A stretch of DNA of 64,000 bases from Phytophthora colocasiae (lineage: Eukaryota; Oomycota; Peronosporomycetes; Peronosporales; Peronosporaceae): assembly GCA_018806915.1 (NCBI GenBank), contig JAGKQI010000083.1, forward strand, positions 976,900 through 1,040,899, written 5' to 3'. The translations under genes and the position numbers were made by a program. Positions 54,272 to 64,000 of this stretch are shown here, in pieces (positions within the stretch are counted from its first letter, which is position 1; every line of letters starts with the position of its first letter). Under the pieces are notes generated by a model, which searched no databases, was not told the origin of the DNA, and saw only the letters and a program-made list of their open reading frames with translations.

Positions 54272-55642
54272 CGATCGCGACCGAGGGTATCACCCGAACC
54301 GAGAGTGTGTACTTCCTGCTTAATGGCCACTGTCGGCTCTCGTTCCGACCTCTTCTTCTACCAGATAGCAAGACACGCTCAACTCCATCAACCACGACCA
54401 GGATCTCCACAGGAGTGCAAGGATTCATCGAGCATCCTGTCATCAAATTACGAGAGCTGTGATTCTCTGTCTACTGTGGCGGCGGAAAGTGCACGACAGC
54501 GTAATTTTCTGGGTCTCCGCGAGGTGGCTCATACCAACGTGCTGTGCCTGCCTTATGTTGTAGTTCAGCAGCTCCAACGCCAGCATCAAGATAGCACTGT
54601 TTGTTTGCCACCAACCTTTCCGTTCTCCTTTGCACCAGAAGCTGAAGTGCTTCTACGCAACATCTTTCTCTTCCGGACAATGACAGAATCGTCTCGACGC
54701 TTTCTAGCAGCACACATGACTCTGGTTATGACAGTCTTCATCGTAAAATCTGGACAACTTACACTCGGTTCAGACCGTCATGGGCGGAAGGAAGCAGATT
54801 TGGAGCTGGAGCTTCTGCAGGCTCATGATTCTGTTGGCTTGGCGGAGACTTTACACCTGGAGACGTCATTTGACAGATACTGCGCGGTGACTTCAGTGAA
54901 CGGTGCACGAGCCTACGCGTTACCGCCAACGGTGCTGCTCATGGTCTTGGCACAGGAATCATCAACACGGAAGCTCATTCACGAGTGGATCGCTCACCGC
55001 AAATCGTGGTACGAGCTGAGGAGAGCCACAGCTTTAGCCCAACGCAAACGATCTACTGGCGAAGGTCCCGAGCACGTTGTCCGACTAACATTGGCAACTC
55101 AGCGACGCAGTAAACTGACCTGCTCTCGCTGCGGCTGGACAGGGCATGTGTCAACTTCATCGTCCTGTGTACGGGTGGATATCCCAGTCAGCGAATCTCC
55201 AGTTTTACCGATGTTGCAACTCGATAAAAGACAATCACGAGAAGGAAGTCGAGCTGCGAGGGAGCAAGCACGAAAATCCGAACGTCTGCGCTCAACCGAT
55301 ATTTCAGAAACTGATATCACACCTGCTCAACAGCAACAGTTCTCTTTCAGTGTCAGCCCAGTTAGTCCACGAAAAACGCCGGCACACCGTCGTTTCCAGG
55401 TCGATTCGATAGTCCTCCGAGGGTTGCAGATATCTCGAATTTCCATGATGGAGCATCGTCAATCCGACATACGTACAAGCCGTGAAACGGACACTGAGGG
55501 AGAACAGCACACAAGTGTGAGAGCTACTACATGTAGCAGCAAGGAGGACGCCTTACGCAGTTGTGCACTGACACAATCGCTCCGACGGCTGGAGATTGCG
55601 CTACAGTACAAACAAACGTTGCCAGTACAGCAACACCGATAA
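54272..55642 (+). pseudogene. Cyclic-nucleotide-binding-domain protein, 3' part
   Basis: Resumes directly after the copia LTR as TIATEGITRTESVYFLLNGH, then CRLSFR, the continuation of the beta-roll begun at 48765 (the first base of the Thr codon coincides with the last LTR base). A frame change occurs near 54460; then RNFLGLREVAHTNVLCLPYV. A second cNMP-like domain follows: LLRNIFLFRTMTESSRRFLA, then TVFIVKSGQLTLGSDRHGR, ELLQAHDSVGLAETLHLETS, YALPPTVLLMVLAQE. The Glu-Arg pair of classical phosphate-binding cassettes is not evident (SVGLAETL is the equivalent stretch), so ligand binding is uncertain. Near the C-terminus is a CSRCGWTGHVSTSSSC knuckle-like motif, then a Ser/Gln-rich tail to the stop at 55640. 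Convergent with the minus-strand gene ending at 55673. Confidence 0.7.
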
Positions 55643-55672
55643 TTTGCAGGTTATTTCACATCGGTTCATGAA

Positions 55673-56330
55673 TTACCTGCCAGCTCTCAGCGAAAACGCG
55701 TGCAATTGCATGTACATCACGTCTATCTGCGTCGCCGTTTCTTGCTGCTGCTCTTGGACTTTCGCGAATTGCTTGGCTTTTGCTTCGCCGCCCAGAGCGC
55801 CTTTAAGCGGCTCAAAAACGCTTTGACTGAGACCAAAGTGCTTTGTCTTCGTTGTAGGGCGAATTCCATGGAGCTGGTGGAGATGCTGTCTGTGGTAGTA
55901 ATACGCAATCGGGATGGCTGGGGTGTAGCAAGGCTTTTGAATTCATTTGCGGAAGTGAGGTACCAGCATCGTCACCTTCACTAGAAATTCCACTGACGGT
56001 CCCTGTACACTGAACACGTCTGACGGGGACATGCTTCGCGCAGCTTCGGTGAGCTTCTCCTCTCGAGTTTTCGCTCTTCTGCGTCGCGGTCAAACACGTC
56101 CAGATGTAGCTTTCCGTTATCAGTGATAAGACGGAAGCCTGCTGATACATTGCTCCTGGCCATGTTGTCGTAAATTGCTCCTCAATCACGTGGAAAGCTC
56201 CGCTTGGTAGAAACCGCCAAGACGCTTTTGCCTCATGCGGTCCCAAACCAACGCTAACACGCCATCTTTCACTCCTACGTTGTGTTGAGCTGTTGTCCGT
56301 CGATGAGCAGAGGCGCGGTGCCACGTAAAT
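55673..56330 (-). CDS. Unidentified protein (minus strand), C-terminal helix
   Basis: Readable segments: SERWRVSVGLGPHEAKASWR and FLPSGAFHVIEEQFTTTWPG (about 56272-56150), then VLITDNGKLHLDVFDRDAEE, RKLERRSSPKLRE (about 56130-56040) with one base shift, and in a third frame YYYHRQHLHQLHGI and GLSQSVFEPLKGALGGEAKA, KQFAKVQEQQQETATQIDVM, YMQLHAFSLRAGR with a stop at 55673. The end is a probable coiled coil. I do not recognise the family. No good ATG is visible; it could be the continuation of the WD40 gene at 56340-57852, but the reading breaks with a stop at about 56340. Confidence 0.4.
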
Positions 56331-56339
56331 AAACCGTTT

Positions 56340-57852
56340 TCACTCTACGTGCCGATGACGCACTACTGGCGTGCCGACCACGAACTCCTTCCCCACCACT
56401 GAAGCAGTTAAAACAGCCCAGGGTGCATCGTACTTCGCACCGGTTGAATGTAGTGCCACCTCGCGCAGACCTAGTGGATGCTCCTCAGTCGCGGTTGCAG
56501 GTACTCTCAACAGAGCTGTCTCCTGGAGTTGCAGGTTCAATGGCGGAGGCCATAACAAACTCATGAATTCCCTTCTGAGCTGGCGTTACACAATACATTG
56601 CCGTTTCACGCAAGTTTACGCATAGATCCACAAACTGTATGATCACGGTCAGCTTGAGGCTGTCGAGGCACTGCAAAGTCGAAGCACTAAGTATAGCCAA
56701 CGTTGATTTGGACGTAGCGCAGTAAATCCGCTTTCCAGAACGTCCATATCTCGCACAGGGAAGCAAGAACAGGGATGTCTTGAGTTGCTCTGTGGCGTGG
56801 GCTGAGCAACCTCCGCAGAAGTTCTTTCTAGTGGAACACTTCCGAGCTCCTTACGTTCTCCAGATACGACATCCAGCAGTACCGGGGGAGAGTTCCAATA
56901 GCTTACAACAAGTATCTTTGGGTCACAAGGGTGTGGGCTCAAGGCGGTGATCGTACCGTCAAATCGAAATGCCGAAACGAGCGTAGCTGCCTCAACATCC
57001 CATACACAGAGAGCTTTCTCCTGCTCTTCGCGTGGATTTCTCCTCACATCCTGCAAAAATCCATCGTGAATTGCAGGACCACGCACACTGGGAGACCACC
57101 TTCAGTGCTGTCTTCACCACTCTAAGATCTGATAGCGTCAACACAGCTCCGCCTCCTGAGGTATCTTCTTCATCCTCTGTTTTGGTCACATCACTGCCAC
57201 CTTCAACGTCTGCCTCGTCATCCTCCTCTGTTGCTTCGTTTTCTTCCACTGATCCACCATCTTCCTCTTCTTCTGCAGATGCGTCATCATTCTCCACTGA
57301 TTCATCTGCATCTGGCTTAGAATTCTTGGCTGCATCATTAGTTTTAGTAGTGGATATATCCAGCCCATCAACCTTCTCCTCTAGAGACTCAATAGCTATG
57401 AGTGTGGGGTCCAGCTCTCGTGTGATCACACGGATACTAGTGTTGTCCCAAATAGTCACGCGGCCATCGCGCTCGCCCACAGCAATGAGCGTCATAGGAG
57501 GATTCAGCGCCAGACAATTCGCTTGTTGTGTGTCTTCGAGGAAGCTCCAGGACGATGTGGGTCGCGACAGTAAGTGCTTCTGCAGGTAGTCATCGTCGTC
57601 TTCCATTTCTTCGGCATATGCAGCTTCATTAGCAGCTTCCAGTGCTCCATTACCATTAACCTCCGATACATTCTGGGTATCACCACTTTCTGACGCAGAT
57701 TGCGGAGCTTCTACGGGGGTTTCAGAGCTCGTATCAGCGGTATTCGACGCGCTAGACACTGTGGAAGAGGCCTGTGTTAGTTGCTGCTGTCGTCGATCTG
57801 CCTGTTGCTGCTCTTCGGCGTGCACAACGCGCCGCAACGCCTGGTTCCACAT
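56340..57852 (-). CDS. RBBP5/SWD1-like WD40 protein (COMPASS component) with acidic insertion
   Basis: ATG at 57852 (MWNQALRRVVHAEEQQQADR). Residues about 20-100 are Ser/Gln/Glu-rich and without fold. WD repeats start with NCLALNPPMTLIAVGERDGR, then VTIWD. An acidic insertion of about 75 residues follows (DDASAEEEEDGGSVEENEAT and neighbours), then VVSQCAWSCNSRWIFAGCEE. After a frame change at about 57020: ALCVWDVEAATLVSAFRFDG, TITALSPHPCDPKILVVSYW, NSPPVLLDVVSGERKELGSV. Then GKRIYCATSKSTLAILSAST, FVDLCVNLRETAMYC, KIHEFVMAS-type sequence and VVGKEFVVGTPVVRHRHV up to about 56340. Order and spacing match RBBP5, the histone H3K4 methyltransferase subunit. The C-terminal repeats and tail of RBBP5 are not found, so the gene may be truncated or continue in unrecognised frames. 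Confidence 0.65.
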
Positions 57853-58269
57853 CGTCCACAGCGTTTTGTGAAGTGGTCATAATTGTAATTTCCTTTCTTT
57901 TGCCATGCAGGGGTCGAGTAACTAACGTATAATACCGAATAAAGCTCCGCGCTCTATTTTAATACAGCGCTGTCTATTGAAAAGGAGAGCTCCGGTTTTT
58001 GCTATTGTCAACTTTCATTGTGAAATTTGACAGACAAACGAAGTTTGTATTAGAGATATAGATTGGTTGGTTTTTTACTCGGAAAAAATATCGGTTGAAA
58101 ACCGGTTTAAAAACGGTCTTCTATCGGGCGACTGGTTCATTAACCATTGAGACAAGAGCAAGAAAGAGCAGCGGCTGAGTTAACCACGGTAAGCATTTGG
58201 ACAGCAAGTAGTCTCCTGGAGGTGTAGCAAGTAAATCTCTAATTCAAAGTTTTATGTTTGTGGGGATGT
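57853..58269. other. Intergenic, AT-rich
   Basis: Upstream region of the WD40 gene. It contains AAAACCGGTTTAAAAACGGT and other short A/T-rich inverted motifs. No gene supported. Confidence 0.4.
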
Positions 58270-58853
58270 ACCAGGTGGACGTGGGCTACAACTTATAGTA
58301 CTCCGTGTCGAGTGTCAGTGAGAAATGCGTTGTTGACAGTTCAGCAGCACTCGGAGGTGAATATACAGGATTCAAGAGATCGAAAAATTCTCTAAAGGCG
58401 GCATAGTCAAATAGAGAAAACTCTGTTCCTGTCTTGTGCACTGCAGCAGCAAATTTAGGTCGAGCGCATCTCTGCTCCTCTCAAGAGATGCTTGGGAATG
58501 ACTCTGGCTTCCAATTGCGAAAAACGATGGACTCCGCCATGCCCGGCCACCCACTTTGTCGTTCAAATACTCCGCCAAACGTCCGATAGAAGTAGCCATA
58601 CTTGGGGACAGGTTTGTAGATGACTTGTCATGTTCTTGGTAGTCGCAAGACGTCGTTTTTCCATACAATGGGTGCATGCAGCACGAGCAGACTTGTTCGG
58701 GCTGGCAGCATGAGGCGTGAAGTGAAGCCAAATGCCCTCCTGGTTTCCGTCCCATCCTGGAAAAATGGAAAATGAACTTGTAGAGACGATGGTGGTATCT
58801 TCTAAACTTGCGAGCTTGGCTGCGGAATAGCAACGTTCAAACAGCTGGAGCAT
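58270..58853 (-). pseudogene. hAT-type transposase remnant with BED zinc finger
   Basis: Minus strand: IWLHFTPHAASPNKSARAAC, then THCMEKRRLATTKNMTSHLQ, TCP (about 58735-58610), a BED finger (aromatic/hydrophobic start, C-x2-C, H-x4-C pattern). After frame changes YAAFREFFDLLNPVYSPPSA (about 58402-58344), the typical 'F..F...L.P.Y.PPS' segment that follows the BED finger in hAT transposases. The catalytic core and hAT dimerisation domain are absent in the window, so it is a 5' fragment, or an exapted BED protein. Confidence 0.65.
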
Positions 58854-58859
58854 CTAACA

Positions 58860-59084
58860 TCCGTATTGATCAATGGTTCTAGAGATTTTAGTGCACTGAT
58901 CCACACACGGAGGTTGCTCAGTGACGCCAGCTGAATAAACAAACCGAAAAACCCCCAAAAACCAGAATAACTAACTTGTTGGATTTAAAAAGGAAATAAT
59001 TATAAAAAACCATTCCATAATTAGAGACAAATTATGAACCGTGTTTTTGAATTAGCTGCATTAACCCACTCATGATCTGAGCTG
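58860..59084. other. AT-rich spacer
   Basis: No supported feature. Confidence 0.35.
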
Positions 59085-59437
59085 TCGACGCCTTCTTAGG
59101 GAAATACCAGCATCTCCATATGTACTCGTCGATGTATCCGTTCAATCTCGGATTTTTTCATGTACCGCGCATGTTCTTGATATGGCGCTTGATATGAATT
59201 TCCCACAGGCCTTCGTATAGTGTTTGTGTGCGTACCATCTTCTGGGTTGACGTAGTTTTCGGTGTGGTTGACATATTTGTGGTTGTAACTCAAGTGTCTG
59301 CTAGCTTGGGGTTGTTTATAGAGTACGTAGCCTGGGTGCCCTGTTTTGTTTTTCTCTTCTTCAGTCACGTAGGTCGTGCGAACATATCGGAGCAATTGTA
59401 GTGCTGTAGAAACAGTTTTTAGAAAATGTCCTTCCAT
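59085..59437 (-). pseudogene. Merlin (IS1016-like) transposase, C-terminal fragment
   Basis: Open frame with HKYVNHTENYVNPEDGTHTN, TI, then after a frame change GLWEIHIKRHIKNMRG-type sequence and KKSEIERYIDEYMWRC. The motif 'VNHSENFVNP..G.HTQ.IEGLW...K' with following 'Y..EF.WR' is the C-terminal catalytic block of the ISXO2/IS1016 family, eukaryotic name Merlin; the Glu of IEGLW is the last acidic catalytic residue. Only the last 100 residues or so are present. No TIRs identified. Confidence 0.7.
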
Positions 59438-59715
59438 AACTCAATACAAGTAAAAAAACTTACCCAGGCTTAATAAACTTCCGGATGATTGAAATATGCT
59501 TTCCATGTTCTTGTGATTTACGGGGGGTCATGCACAGCACTTCACACAGAGGAAGGCTTGAGTATACTTCAACTCCTAGTGAACGGCAGTTCACTCGGTC
59601 CCCAAAGACTTGGGGAGACTAACTAAAGATTTTCTAGGGGTAGATTTAAGACTCAATATATTATAGATACTTGTTAGCTTCTGGCCTGCAATACAAAACT
59701 AAAAGATATCTATAG
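59438..59715. other. AT-rich spacer left of the second gypsy element
   Basis: Short hairpin-like CTCCTAGTGAACGGCAGTTC and GTCCCCAAAGACTTGGGGAG motifs; no gene. Confidence 0.35.
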
Positions 59716-59848
59716 TGTAACCTATATAGAAGGTGATAGGTGGCTGCGGAGCCATTCCTGCCACGTGTCACCAATGATGTGTGACACAACCAAATGTATC
59801 CACTTCGGAAGAGTGACTAAAGTCACTCTTCAATGTAACCCCGTTACA
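59716..59848 (-). repeat. Candidate 3' LTR (133 bp) of the chromodomain gypsy element
   Basis: Bounded by TGTAAC (59716) and GTTACA (59848), perfect 6-bp inverted ends. The outer end is inferred from the inverted hexamer only; the inner end is well supported by the polypurine tract. Without the other LTR the length cannot be confirmed. Confidence 0.45.
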
Positions 59849-59865
59849 TCTCTCCCCCCACTTAG
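59849..59865 (-). other. Polypurine tract
   Basis: On the minus strand TAAGTGGGGGGAGAGA abuts the LTR start TGTAAC, the expected plus-strand primer for an element coded on the minus strand. Confidence 0.7.
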
Positions 59866-60031
59866 ATTCGACTTCGTCCAACTCAGAGAAGAGAGAAAAT
59901 CCCTTTCACATTTCTCTCTTCAATGTCGAAATTGATCGACCTGCCGCCAGCTCTAGTCGCTGCGGCTTCTGCTCTCATACAGAGCACAGTGGCGCACTGC
60001 CAACGCGTACCAGGCTTCCTTGAAGCCCAGC

Positions 60032-61324
60032 AACATGTCTGCAAAGGGTGCAAACCCAGACGCGCAAGCGTCTTCACGGAAGAAGGCTGCAAAGCCAACT
60101 TCCAAGCCAGCCAAGCCTCGCGGCAAGGCTTCGATGGCTTCATGAGGCCACCGATGTGGCCTCCAGGGCTCTTAGCTCGCCCAGCAGCACTGCTGCGACG
60201 GCTGAAGCTCTAGCCAAAGGCGCAGTAGGTCTCGCTGTCCCTACCGCCTGGATAACCGACCGAATCCTCGGTTCGTTTATAAGGACCATAGTCCCGGTTC
60301 CTGGAGTCCTTCCGAACAGGAAGCGACTCTTGTCAGCCACTCGGGCAGACGGAGAGCGACAACGGCGACGCCGAGGGCAAGCCTGCGGCTGGTGCTCCTG
60401 ACCACGGAGGAGCACCATGGAGACAAGGCACACCGCGTCCAAGTCTCCCGACAACACCAGCGGCCGTGGTGGCGACACTACGCCACCACCCGTCAGACAT
60501 CTGACACTATGCTGAAGGGCGCGGAATCGCGCCCGGGCCATTCTGGCAGAGTGAGAAGGTGCCCAGCACCAACTCCAAGAAGCGTCATAGTTACAGTCCT
60601 CCCTCTTTGTCAAGACATGACAAGGAGAAGGGAGCTCTCGAAGAGATCTTCGGCCCCGACGACGTCGACGGTGACGACGCTGATGAGGAGTGAGGGGCTC
60701 ATCCGCGAGCCCCAAGAGATCACTAACGATCTCGGGATGAGCAGCAAGAGCTCTTTCAGGCTGCTCAACAGCCCACCGCACCAACGGTCGCAGGTGAGTC
60801 TCATCAACACGATGAGGACTCTGCCCACCAGCGGGATACTACCCGCCCGCGATCAAGCGCTAGCTCGGGAGCTGCTGCGTATCTCGAGCAGCTCCAGGAC
60901 CCAATGCGTCCTCTCATAGGGGGCCATACTCCAAAGGCGCCTATGAGCGGGGCCTTGTCTCTAGAAAGAACCTCTCTTTCAAGGCAACCTCTCTGTTGCC
61001 AGGTGCGTGCTTCTAGCACAGCACCGAATTCCTCCTCAAGGAATTCACCTCGCTTCGCAAGAAGCCTGAGACTAAAGGTGGTCTCAAGCCCACATGGGTT
61101 ACCGGCATGGGTTCTCCCAGAGAACACTGCGTCGTGGGTCGACGCTGAGGACCTCTTCTGGCAATGGGTCCGGTTGACAGTCAAGTCAACCCAGTGAGTA
61201 CAACAAACTCCGTGACGAAGATCACCTGGAGGACATCCTCCGCCTCCGGGACCTTCGTGTCCAGTTTGCCCACCTCGTAGGCAAACGTCAGCTCCATCAT
61301 CAGATGGAGCGACTGGAGAACTGA
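60032..61324 (+). CDS. Antisense ORF between pol and 3' LTR of the chromodomain gypsy element (frame-broken)
   Basis: Plus strand, from the ATG at 60032: MSAKGANPDAQASSRKKAAK, PTSKPAKPRGKASMAS, then SRALSSPSSTAATAEALAKG (about 60164-60223), AVPTAWITDRILGSFIRT-like sequence, an acidic segment KEKGALEEIFGPDDVDGDDA (about 60623-60685), SSGAAAYLEQLQDPMRPLIG (about 60868-60927), and a coiled-coil end YNKLRDEDHLEDILRLRDLR, VQFAHLVGKRQLHHQMERLE, Asn and stop near 61324. It lies opposite to pol and ends just before the end of the chromodomain coding region. It has Gag-like composition (basic start, coiled coil), but antisense ORFs in this position are known in plant Tat/Grande/Retand elements, so it may be an accessory gene. 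Several base shifts. Confidence 0.5.
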
Positions 61325-61399
61325 GTTCTCAGTCCAGCGCTCACAATGAGCGCGGGGTATGGAACAACACATACACCTGTGTTCCAACCCCGTTCAGCG

Positions 61400-64000
61400 G
61401 CTAAGAAGCCGCGGGATTCACTTCTTACGAGGCTGCCGCCGTGCCTCTTCCCAGCACGCGACAGCCTTCGGGCAGTCAACCTGGAGCCGCTCAATCGGCT
61501 CCCAGGTACTCTGCGACGCAGGGTACCCGCGCCACTTCACTCGACTCCCTTCGTCAAGAGGTCTACGACCTTCAGGCGACGATGTCTCGCCGGGAGTCGC
61601 AAACGTACGCGTACTCCCCGCCGTCGCGCGCGACTCGCGCCTCAGGGGCCTACTCGCTTGGCCCCTCGGTGTATCCACACCGCCTCGTACCCCTTCCACC
61701 GGGGTGGCCGGCTTCTGCCCTGGAGTCACCAAACTCCCTATTACCTGGGGCGCTCTGCGCCTGACGCTCAACCTCGCGTCGAGGAGGTTCACTTCTCTCT
61801 CGCGGCCGCCTTCAACCTCTTGAGGGGCCGCATGACCTCCTGAGGGTTGCATGGTGGCCGCTTCAGACGACCCACATAAAACGTCGGTGGGTCAGTCATC
61901 GACTTAGGCAAGCTGATCGTGTAGGCAGCGCCGTGCTCTACTCAGGGACCTTGAAGGGTCCAATGAAGCGATGCTTCCAAACTTGTTAAGCTCACCGTGG
62001 AGCTTAACAGTGTTAAGAGGTAGGTTCCTAGTGTCGAGTAGCACTAAGTCCCCTACATTAAATAAGGCACTTTGTAAGTTTCCTCTCCCAATGTTGGTCT
62101 GAGTACTCCTTTTGCTTGTCCTGTGCGGAGTGCCATTGGTGATCTCGCACCCGGCTGATTACATTCAGCCTGTTGCCGACAAATGTCGTCAACTTCTTCC
62201 GCAGTGCGGCTGGTTCCACACTGGAAACCTGGGAGGAAAGCTCTTTCCGGAGCCTCTCCCCACTTACTCTCGGAAGCCGCGGTGCCCCCACCCAGTGTGA
62301 GCGGCACCTGGGGTTCCGAAGCCCATTCAAGTAGAACGGCGTGAACCTGCCGTTGACGCGTGTACCGCGTTGTTGAGTGCAAACTCAACCATAGGTAGCT
62401 GCGCTGACCAAGAGCGCGGCGCCTCAGCGCAAACACTTCGCAGCACGTTCTCAACCACTCGGTTGACGCGCTCAGTCTGACCATCGGTCTGGCGGATGGT
62501 CCGCCGTTGACATCGTCAACCGTGTTCCAAGCAGTTGGAACAGCGTTTTCCCAAAACGCAGCGGTAAAACTTCGCGTGGTCACGGTCAGAGACAACAGTC
62601 TCAGGGCAACCCGTGATAGCGGAAGACGCTATCAAGGAACAATCTTCGCAGTTTGTTCCCCGGTAATGGTCTCAGAGACCGGAGCAAGATGCACCATCTT
62701 GCTCAACCGGCATACAAACACCACAATGCCGGTGTTCTTTCTGGTCATCGGCCGGAAGGCCGAAGACAAAGTCGAGACTCATCGACTTCCAGCAGTCCAG
62801 TGGGACTGGCAGGCTCTGCAGCGGAGCCGACGCTGTGCCCCGCAGGTTTTCTACGCGCCGACATGTTTCTACATGTCTTGATGTACTCTGGCCACCCACT
62901 CTCGTACTGATGTGGGCTCACCAAAACATCAGAGAGACCCCATGATAGGTCTTCTCGGCCCGGCGTGGCCACTCGAAGGCACATCGTGTGCCTCGTGAAG
63001 TATATCATACTGTCAGATTTCTCGTCGTTCGGAACAACGACCCCGCGGAGGATCCCTGCTCCACCTGATAGTGGAGCAGGCCATCGGCCCACTCATAGCG
63101 GTGGAGCCGTGCCCGCTGTCGAGGCGTAAGCCATTCGACCTTGGCATCCGTGCCAGCGGACAAATACCGCAACAATAGGGGCGAGGGCGTCATCGTCCCT
63201 GATACGCCAAGCGTATTCGATCGTAAAGATCCGTCGTGGCCGGACTAATATGAGCGAACTCATAGTCGTGGGCCTGCGCGATAAAAGCGTCGGCAAGCGT
63301 AAGTTGAGCTTGCCAGGTTTGTATTCAAACGCGTGAAGTTATACTCCGCGAAGAATGACAGCCGTAACGCGCCATCATCCGCTGCGATAAGTGCGGCGTA
63401 TGGATGGCTGTCCGTAAGGACGCGTGGGTCCGTATAGACCTACAAAGGGCCTTGCACCCTGAACTTGACAAGGGCATACCATCGACAAGAGTCTCCTTGT
63501 CGCAACGGGATATTCTGTTCGGCAGCCTTCAGCTGCCTGGACTGGAACGAGATCACCCTATCTCGTCCTCATCGTCCTGTTGCAATAGCGCACAGCCAAT
63601 TGTGGCATAGTCGGAAGCGTCAGCAGACAACGCTAAACGACTCTGGCATCGTCCGGCAACGCCAGGACGGGCGCGCATTGCAAGCCTGCCTTGATGCTAT
63701 CAGCATCCTGGTGCTGGCGCTCCCAGCACCACTCGGCCTCCTTCTTCGTAGAAGGTCCAACAAAGGCTTTATGAGTCCCGCATAGCCAGCACTGTACTTG
63801 TGCAAGTAGTTGGCTAAGCCCAATCACTTCCTCAGGTCCTTCTGTGACCGAGGAACAGGCCATGCCGCTGCAATGGTGCTTTGACCTTGTCAGGATCCGC
63901 TCGGGACCCCGACGCTGCTGACGAAGCAGCCGAGGACCTTAATCTCTCAGCTGCGAAGACGCACTTGTCGATGCTGGCAAGCAGAGCTTGTTAGCCTCAT
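61400..64000 (-). pseudogene. Gypsy Pol 3' part: RNase H, integrase, chromodomain; frame-broken and truncated
   Basis: Minus strand from the window end. RNase H/connection: GLANYLHKYSAGYAGLIKPL (about 63822-63763), ADSIKAGLQCAPVLALPDDA (about 63700-63640). Integrase: VEWLTPRQRARLHRYEWADG (about 63145-63085), PNDEKSDS, a HHCC-type region YIKTC (about 62880); catalytic core KSMSLDFVFGLPADDQK (first Asp, about 62790), VVSDRDPRFTAAFW-type (second Asp, about 62590); GPF/Y module GDLVLLDTRNLPLNTVKLHG (about 62050-61990). Chromodomain: VKWRGYPASQSTWEPIERLQ (about 61545-61485) to the stop near 61418. The chromodomain can bind methylated histone H3 and direct insertion to heterochromatin (known for chromoviruses). 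Confidence 0.85.

Larger units (their letters stand above)
59716..64000 (-). mobile_element. Ty3/gypsy element with chromodomain integrase, 3' part (truncated by window end)
   Basis: On the minus strand the order is: RT end and RNase H (63900-63350), integrase (about 63250-61850), chromodomain (about 61560-61430), a region with an opposite-strand ORF, a polypurine tract and a 3' LTR. The 5' part (gag, protease, RT core, 5' LTR) lies beyond the window. It is unrelated in sequence to the GATC-rich gypsy element. Confidence 0.85.

Noticed and set aside
61441..61764. Plus-strand frame (SLDSLRQEVYDLQATMSRRE) as part of the antisense ORF
   Set aside because: It overlaps the well-supported minus-strand chromodomain (VKWRGYP...TWEP), so it is probably a shadow, although its coiled-coil look kept it in doubt.

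Overview
The window looks like nuclear DNA of an oomycete, most likely Phytophthora or a close relative. The evidence is short GT-AG introns, one core promoter with an oomycete-type Inr (TCATTCCC) followed by an FPR-like box (GAATTTCC), and housekeeping genes interleaved with oomycete-style Ty1/copia, Ty3/gypsy, PIF/Harbinger, hAT and Merlin elements. There is no bacterial operon structure, rRNA, CRISPR array or confident tRNA.

Layout. 1-655: 3' end of a Ty1/copia element. 1820-5220: five minus-strand genes for Pro/His/Tyr-rich low-complexity proteins. 5440-6774: intact CAP-Gly + TBCC tubulin-cofactor gene. 6970-18434: a gene-dense block with RNA polymerase I subunit RPA43 (-), complex I subunit NDUFS8 (+), a triple-CCCH/B-box/SSDSDSS protein (+), eIF2-beta (-), mitochondrial ribosomal protein L24 (+) and a SEC14/CRAL-TRIO protein (+). 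18440-22270: weakly coding, unassigned DNA. 22277-39913: a PIF/Harbinger transposon with TIRs and an AAT duplication, split by a 13.75 kb Ty3/gypsy element (25386-39138) whose LTRs carry GATC-saturated tandem repeats. 40944-41322: small mitochondrial-type protein. 41760-43306: NUP54 (-). 44002-47477: VPS35L retriever subunit (+). 47790-47967: a 38-residue spliced Lys/Gly microprotein. 48204-55642: a cyclic-nucleotide-binding-domain gene cut in two by a 5.5 kb Ty1/copia element. 55673-57852: an unassigned gene and an RBBP5/SWD1-like WD40 gene (-). 58270-59437: hAT and Merlin transposase remnants. 59716-64000: part of a second gypsy element (chromodomain integrase on minus) with a separate plus-strand reading frame between pol and the LTR.

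Reading frames. Many clearly conserved genes (NDUFS8, RPA43, eIF2-beta, MRPL24, NUP54) keep family motifs but change frame every 50-200 bases by single-base indels. TBCC, VPS35L and the 38-aa gene are clean or nearly so. The two gypsy LTRs, identical at insertion, differ mostly by small extra bases in the left copy. I read most of this as indel error of a long-read assembly rather than mass pseudogenisation, so exon and frame boundaries are approximate and I give gene envelopes.

Most worth a second look: (i) the GATC/GGATCC-saturated gypsy element with 58-bp and 21-bp arrays in its LTRs, nested in Harbinger; (ii) the CAP-Gly/TBCC fusion; (iii) the tandem Pro/His-rich family with a shared N-terminus and a C-terminal Trp; (iv) the CNBD gene in which the copia insertion falls inside the first domain; (v) the antisense ORF in the second gypsy element.
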